Source of the DNA: Candidatus Limnocylindria bacterium
Lineage (GTDB): Bacteria; Chloroflexota; Limnocylindria; QHBO01
Assembly: GCA_030146365.1 (NCBI GenBank)
Contig: JASLBU010000041.1
Span: forward strand, 1 to 8,205
Length of the DNA stretch: 8,205 nt
Direction of reading: 5' to 3'
The position numbers and the translations under genes were made by a program. The notes beneath the pieces were generated by a model. That model did no database searches, was not told where the DNA came from, and saw nothing but the letters and a program-made list of their open reading frames with translations. Below are positions 5,377 to 8,205 of this stretch, piece by piece; the first letter of the stretch is position 1; each line of letters begins with the position of its first letter.

Positions 5377-5958
5377 ATGTTCTACGTCCACGGCTGGGTG
5401 CACGTCATCGCCGGCTGCATGTTCTGCGGCAAGACGGACGAGATGCTGCGCCTCTTACGGCGCTTCTCCATCGCCGGGCGCGAGGTCGTCCTGGTGAAGC
5501 CGCGGCTCGACACGCGGACCGATCGCGTCACGGTGGTCTCGCGCTCCGGCGCGCAGCACCACGCCGTCACCGTGGATGATTCGGCGGAGATCGACGCGGC
5601 GGTCAACGGTGCGGACATCGTCGCCGTCGAGGAGGCCCAGTTCTTCGACGAGCGGCTCCCCGAGGTGGTCGAGGGGCTCGCGCGCCGCGGCAGGCAGGTC
5701 ATCGTCACGGGGCTTGATCGTGACTTCAGGGGCGTGCCGTTCGGCACGATGCCGCGCCTCTTGGCGCTGGCCGACCAGGTGACCAAGCTCACCGCGATCT
5801 GCATGGTGTGCGGTGAGCCCGCCACTCGGACGCAGCGCCTCATCGACGGGGCGCCCGCGCCGGCCGACTCGCCGCTCATCGTCATCGGTGGGATGGGCGA
5901 CGAGACCTACGAGGCCCGGTGCCGCATCCACCACGAGGTGCCCGGCCTCCTCGCCTAG
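5377..5958 (+). CDS. tdk: Thymidine kinase (type II, TK1-like)
   Basis: A 193-residue enzyme that phosphorylates thymidine to dTMP with ATP in the salvage pathway. The length is typical of bacterial type II kinases. Visible: P-loop GCMFCGKT (13-20) with K19 and T20; KPRLDTR (41-47); the EEAQFF motif (85-90), where E86 is the catalytic base position and the usual preceding Asp is Glu; GLDRDFRGVPFG (112-123); a zinc site from C142-x2-C145 and C182-x2-H185; and the lasso loop ending in Y178. ATG 5377 was chosen over an in-frame TTG at 5344, which would add 11 residues absent from the family (MYLCRCVDSEP) and overlap the likely promoter. The P-loop has Cys where Pro and Ser are more usual, which should not stop nucleotide binding. 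Divergent from the cupredoxin gene, with no functional link evident. Confidence 0.95.
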   Translation: MFYVHGWVHVIAGCMFCGKTDEMLRLLRRFSIAGREVVLVKPRLDTRTDRVTVVSRSGAQHHAVTVDDSAEIDAAVNGADIVAVEEAQFFDERLPEVVEGLARRGRQVIVTGLDRDFRGVPFGTMPRLLALADQVTKLTAICMVCGEPATRTQRLIDGAPAPADSPLIVIGGMGDETYEARCRIHHEVPGLLA

Positions 5959-6109
5959 CCGACGGCGGCTCCGTGGGCGAATGACGTAGTCGGGGCTCGT
6001 CGGTCGTCCCCGGCGGACGCGGACGACTGCGCGTGGTTCTCGGCGCAGAGAGCCGGCAGCATCGGCTCATCAAGCGACCCCGCCATGCACCGACGGAGCC
6101 CCGAACCCG
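5959..6109. other. Gap after thymidine kinase without an assigned gene
   Basis: No convincing gene. CGGGG (5991-5995) and CCCCG (6008-6012) could form a weak stem that might end the thymidine kinase transcript, but the loop is large and no T-run follows. GGCTCCGT (5967-5974) and ACGGAGCC (6093-6100) are complementary over a long distance. The second half overlaps a GGAG that could serve as ribosome binding site for the small gene at 6110. Confidence 0.35.
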
Positions 6110-6304
6110 ATGACCCTCAACGCAATGCCGCTGCGCGCCGCCACGACCGTCACCCTGCGCGTGATCGATGGCGGCAGGAAGACGCGAAGCGCCACCTGGT
6201 ACGAGAAGCGATCGATGCTGCGCGGCATCGTCGGCGGCTGCCCGGACCACTGGTGGAGTCCGACCGCCCGCCGGACGGCGGCCTGCACCTGCGACCGCTA
6301 CTGA
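6110..6304 (+). CDS. Possible small protein of 64 residues, unknown function
   Basis: Unrecognised. It is listed because nearly every codon ends in G or C (about nine in ten by eye), like the real genes around it, and the gap otherwise has no gene. The product is basic, with aromatic and Cys-containing motifs: GGRKTRSATWYEKRSMLRGI (21-40), then CPDHWW (44-49) and CTCDRY (59-64). C44, H47, C59 and C61 could together hold a zinc ion; that is speculation. There is no signal peptide or membrane helix. GGAG about 11 bases upstream of the ATG is a poor ribosome binding site. The stop lies six bases from the 3' end of the convergent tRNA gene. It could be a chance reading frame in GC-rich DNA. Confidence 0.4.
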   Translation: MTLNAMPLRAATTVTLRVIDGGRKTRSATWYEKRSMLRGIVGGCPDHWWSPTARRTAACTCDRY

Positions 6305-6310
6305 GGGAGC

Positions 6311-6403
6311 TGGCGGAGGGGGTGGGAGTCGAACCCACGAGCCGGCTCATCACCGGCTACCCGTTTTCAAGACGGGCGCAATCGGCCTCTCTGCCACCCC
6401 TCC
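6311..6403 (-). tRNA. tRNA-Ser (anticodon UGA)
   Basis: Class II tRNA of 93 bases including an encoded CCA end (6313-6311). The acceptor stem is GGAGGGG with CCCCTCC. The anticodon arm is CCCGT-CTTGAAA-ACGGG with anticodon TGA, which reads UCA and, by wobble, other UCN serine codons. The long variable arm AGCCGG/CCGGCT has a perfect 6-bp stem, diagnostic of tRNA-Ser. The T arm is GTGGG-TTCGACT-CCCAC. The discriminator base is G73, as expected for serine. It lies 99 bases downstream of hemH on the same strand. Confidence 0.97.
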
Positions 6404-6451
6404 CGGCGGCCGCGACGCTCGGGCCGGCCTATCGCCAGCGGCCGCGTCAAG

Positions 6452-6478
6452 CGCCGCCCTGAGCATACAGGCGCGGCG
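6452..6478 (-). terminator. Hairpin downstream of hemH, possible terminator
   Basis: CGCCGCCCTG (6452-6461) pairs with CAGG and GCGGCG (6468-6478, one bulged C) around a six-base loop, giving about 10 base pairs. It starts about 25 bases past the hemH stop (6503) on the minus strand and before the tRNA gene, so it could end the hemE-hemH transcript. No T-run follows. Confidence 0.45.
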
Positions 6479-6502
6479 GCTCGTGGACCCGCGCGTCGAC
6501 CT

Positions 6503-7438
6503 CTATGCGACGGCCGTCTCCGCGGCCTCGTTCGCCATCGCCAGCGAGGCCAGCGCCCCGATGAAGGTGGGGCTCTCATTCAGCGACTCGATGCGCGCGA
6601 ACTGCAGCCCCTCCGCCTCCGCCTGCGCACGCGCGCCGATGTCGACGTCGTAGAGGATCTCCAGGTGGTCCGCAAGGAACTGGATGGGCGCGACCAGCAC
6701 CGCGGTATGGCCGTCGGACCTGATTCGCGGCAGGACGTCGGCGAAGTCGGGCTTCATCCACTCTCCCGGCTCGTGGCCGGCCGACTGCCAGCAGAACTGC
6801 CACCGCCCGGATGAAAGTCCGGCTGCGGCGGCCACCGACTCGGCGGTCTCCCGCAGCTGCTCGAGGTAGCCGGGCTCGGCGTCCGCGACGCGCTTCGGAA
6901 GGGAGTGAGCGGTCAGCAGGACGGGAGCCTCGGCCGGCAGCCGGGCCAGCGCCTCGCCGAGGCGCTCGACGACGGCCTGCACGAACCCGGGCTCCCGGTA
7001 CCACGCGGGGACCAGCCGGACGATCGGTGACGCGGGCCCGAGCCGCGCCACGGCGGCATCGAGCGCGCGGCGGTAGCCGGCCATCAGCAGCTCCGAGTAC
7101 TGCGGGCTCATCACAATGGCGCTCACCCGGCTGCACCCGGCGTCCGCCAGCTGCCGCAGGCCGTCGGCGACCGACGGGGCGCTGAAGCGCATCCCCACGG
7201 TGGCCACCGCGTCGATGCCACGCGATCGCAGGAGCGACTCCACGGCGGCGGCCTGCTGGCCGGTGATCCGAATGAGCGGCGAACCGCCGATCACCTCGTA
7301 CCGGCGACGGAACTCGGTCACGAGGTCGGCCGGCGCCGGTCGACCGCCGCGAACGGCGGCCAGATAGTCCGCGATGTCGTGGAGGTCGTCCGCCGGCGAC
7401 CCATAGGTCAGCAGCAGGACGCCGAGCCGTTCACTCAT
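6503..7438 (-). CDS. hemH: Ferrochelatase (HemH/CpfC)
   Basis: A 311-residue cytosolic enzyme that inserts ferrous iron into porphyrin late in haem synthesis. Motifs: LLLTYGSP (8-15) with Y12, the tyrosine near the metal site in Gram-positive-type enzymes; RYEVIGGSPL (46-55); SPQYSE (111-116); catalytic histidine in TAHSLP (H178); WQFCWQSAG (213-221); and the catalytic glutamate in ADHLEILYDVD (E260). The C-terminus lacks the cysteines of [2Fe-2S] ferrochelatases. The compact form and Y12 suggest the coproporphyrin-dependent route (coproporphyrin III as substrate), but this cannot be settled without the other pathway genes. Start ATG 7438 overlaps the hemE stop (ATGA), implying coupled translation. 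A longer in-frame start at 7657 would add 73 low-complexity Arg-rich residues inside hemE and is wrong. Confidence 0.93.
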   Translation of the reverse strand: MSERLGVLLLTYGSPADDLHDIADYLAAVRGGRPAPADLVTEFRRRYEVIGGSPLIRITGQQAAAVESLLRSRGIDAVATVGMRFSAPSVADGLRQLADAGCSRVSAIVMSPQYSELLMAGYRRALDAAVARLGPASPIVRLVPAWYREPGFVQAVVERLGEALARLPAEAPVLLTAHSLPKRVADAEPGYLEQLRETAESVAAAAGLSSGRWQFCWQSAGHEPGEWMKPDFADVLPRIRSDGHTAVLVAPIQFLADHLEILYDVDIGARAQAEAEGLQFARIESLNESPTFIGALASLAMANEAAETAVA

Positions 7439-8205
7439 CGCTCGGACTCGGCGTGCACGAGCTCGACGAGCTGTCGGAGAAGCCCCGGATCGGACTCCGG
7501 CAGCACCCCATGGCCCAGGTTGAACACATGACCCGGGCGGTTCGCCGCCCGACGCAGGACATCCCGCGCTCCCTCGACCATCGGCCCGTGCCCGGCCAGC
7601 ACGCGAGTCGCGTCCAGGTTGCCCTGGATGCCGCGCTCGAAGCCGATCCGATCCCACGCCACGTCAAGCAGCTGGCGGTGGTCGACGCCCACGAGGTCAC
7701 CGCCCGCGTCGGCCATCTCGTCGAGCAGCGACGCGGTGCCGGTGCCGAAGTGGATCGTCGGCGCCCCGCGCACCTCGGCGAAGATGCGGGCGACGTGCGG
7801 CTTCACGAAGGTGGCGTAGTCGGCTGGCGACAGCCCACCCACCCACGAGTCGAAGAGCTGGACGACGTGCACGCCGGCGTCGATCTGGGCGTTGAGATAC
7901 GAGACCACGACGCTGGAGAGCTTCTCCATGAGCGCGTGCCACGCTTCGGGCTCGCCGTACATGAAGGCCTTCGCAACCGCGTAGTCGCGCGACGGCCTTC
8001 CCTCCACCAGGTAGCAGGCAAGCGTGAACGGCGACCCCGAGAAGCCGATGACCGCGGTCCGGCCCTCCAGCTCGCGGCGCACGAGCCGGATGGCATCCAT
8101 CACGAACGCCGTCTCCGACTCCGGCTCGATGAGCCGCAGCCGATCGACGTCCGCGCGCGAGCGGACGGGGTTGTGGATGATCGGCCCGACGTCGGGCTGG
8201 ATCTC
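7435..8205 (-). CDS. hemE: Uroporphyrinogen decarboxylase, 5' end beyond the window
   Basis: The reading frame stays open to the right edge, giving 256 C-terminal residues of a protein that is usually about 345. The missing part would hold the RQAGRY motif and the catalytic aspartate. HemE removes four acetate carboxyl groups from uroporphyrinogen III to give coproporphyrinogen III in the cytosol. Visible: EIQPDVGPIIHNPVRS at the cut edge, IGFSGSPFTLACYLVEG, AGVHVVQLFDSWVGGLSP, FGTGTASLLDEM, QGNLDATRVLAG and the signature FNLGHGVLPESDP near the C-terminus. One oddity: the usual Asp-Trp after the GG...VG stretch reads VDHRQ, with His for Trp. An internal GTG/ATG at 8103/8100 is not the real start because the family sequence continues upstream. 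First gene of the hemE-hemH unit as seen here. Confidence 0.95.
   Translation of the reverse strand, partial: EIQPDVGPIIHNPVRSRADVDRLRLIEPESETAFVMDAIRLVRRELEGRTAVIGFSGSPFTLACYLVEGRPSRDYAVAKAFMYGEPEAWHALMEKLSSVVVSYLNAQIDAGVHVVQLFDSWVGGLSPADYATFVKPHVARIFAEVRGAPTIHFGTGTASLLDEMADAGGDLVGVDHRQLLDVAWDRIGFERGIQGNLDATRVLAGHGPMVEGARDVLRRAANRPGHVFNLGHGVLPESDPGLLRQLVELVHAESER

Noticed and set aside
5967..6100. Long-range inverted repeat GGCTCCGT/ACGGAGCC that could mask the ribosome binding site of the small gene
   Set aside because: Eight base pairs with a loop of more than 100 bases in GC-rich DNA is likely by chance, and the small gene itself is uncertain.
6445..6450. TTGACG on the minus strand as -35 box of the tRNA-Ser gene
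   Set aside because: No -10 box lies 16-18 bases downstream; the nearest AT-containing stretch is only 11-13 bases away.
7439..7657. Extended N-terminus for ferrochelatase
   Set aside because: The added 73 residues are Arg/Gly/Pro-rich out-of-frame hemE sequence. The family begins at MSERLGVLLLTYG.

Overview
This is a gene-dense, very GC-rich bacterial window. Codons end almost always in G or C, GTG starts occur, and Shine-Dalgarno sites are sparse. Nothing here is phage-, transposon- or plasmid-like. A high-GC Gram-positive-type or Chloroflexota-like (possibly metagenomic) organism fits: lipoproteins, a membrane-anchored surface protein, an RskA-type sigma/anti-sigma pair, and a single-domain ferrochelatase without visible [2Fe-2S] cysteines. 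The taxon is an inference; there is no rRNA or marker phylogeny here.

Layout, left to right. (1) Plus strand, 82-975: a shikimate dehydrogenase (AroE) family oxidoreductase that keeps the catalytic Lys, Asn and Asp but has lost most residues that bind shikimate. (2) Plus strand, 1025-2385: an ECF sigma factor and its membrane-bound RskA-like anti-sigma factor, overlapping by ATGA. (3) 2386-2571: the space between convergent genes, with a hairpin. (4) Minus strand, 2572-3015: a small lipoprotein of unknown function, followed by a 359-base non-coding stretch that holds a 15-bp terminator. (5) Minus strand, 5317 to 3375: a probable two-gene unit of a cupredoxin lipoprotein and a secreted, C-terminally anchored protein with two tandem histidine-containing helical domains. 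A CGTA-repeat hairpin separates the two genes. (6) Plus strand, 5377-5958: type II thymidine kinase, divergent from the cupredoxin across 59 bases. (7) 5959-6310: mostly unassigned, with a possible 64-residue protein gene at 6110-6304. (8) Minus strand: tRNA-Ser(UGA) with encoded CCA (6311-6403), preceded on that strand by ferrochelatase hemH (6503-7438) and uroporphyrinogen decarboxylase hemE (from 7435 past the right edge), which overlap by ATGA.

The genes form three functional groups. One is haem synthesis (hemE-hemH). One is a transmembrane stress-type signalling pair (sigma/anti-sigma). The third is an extracytoplasmic, possibly copper-related module: a type 1 copper protein tethered by lipid, next to a tethered protein whose two domains each carry four conserved histidines. 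This third group is the best candidate for something undescribed. The AroE-like protein with a rebuilt substrate pocket is second.
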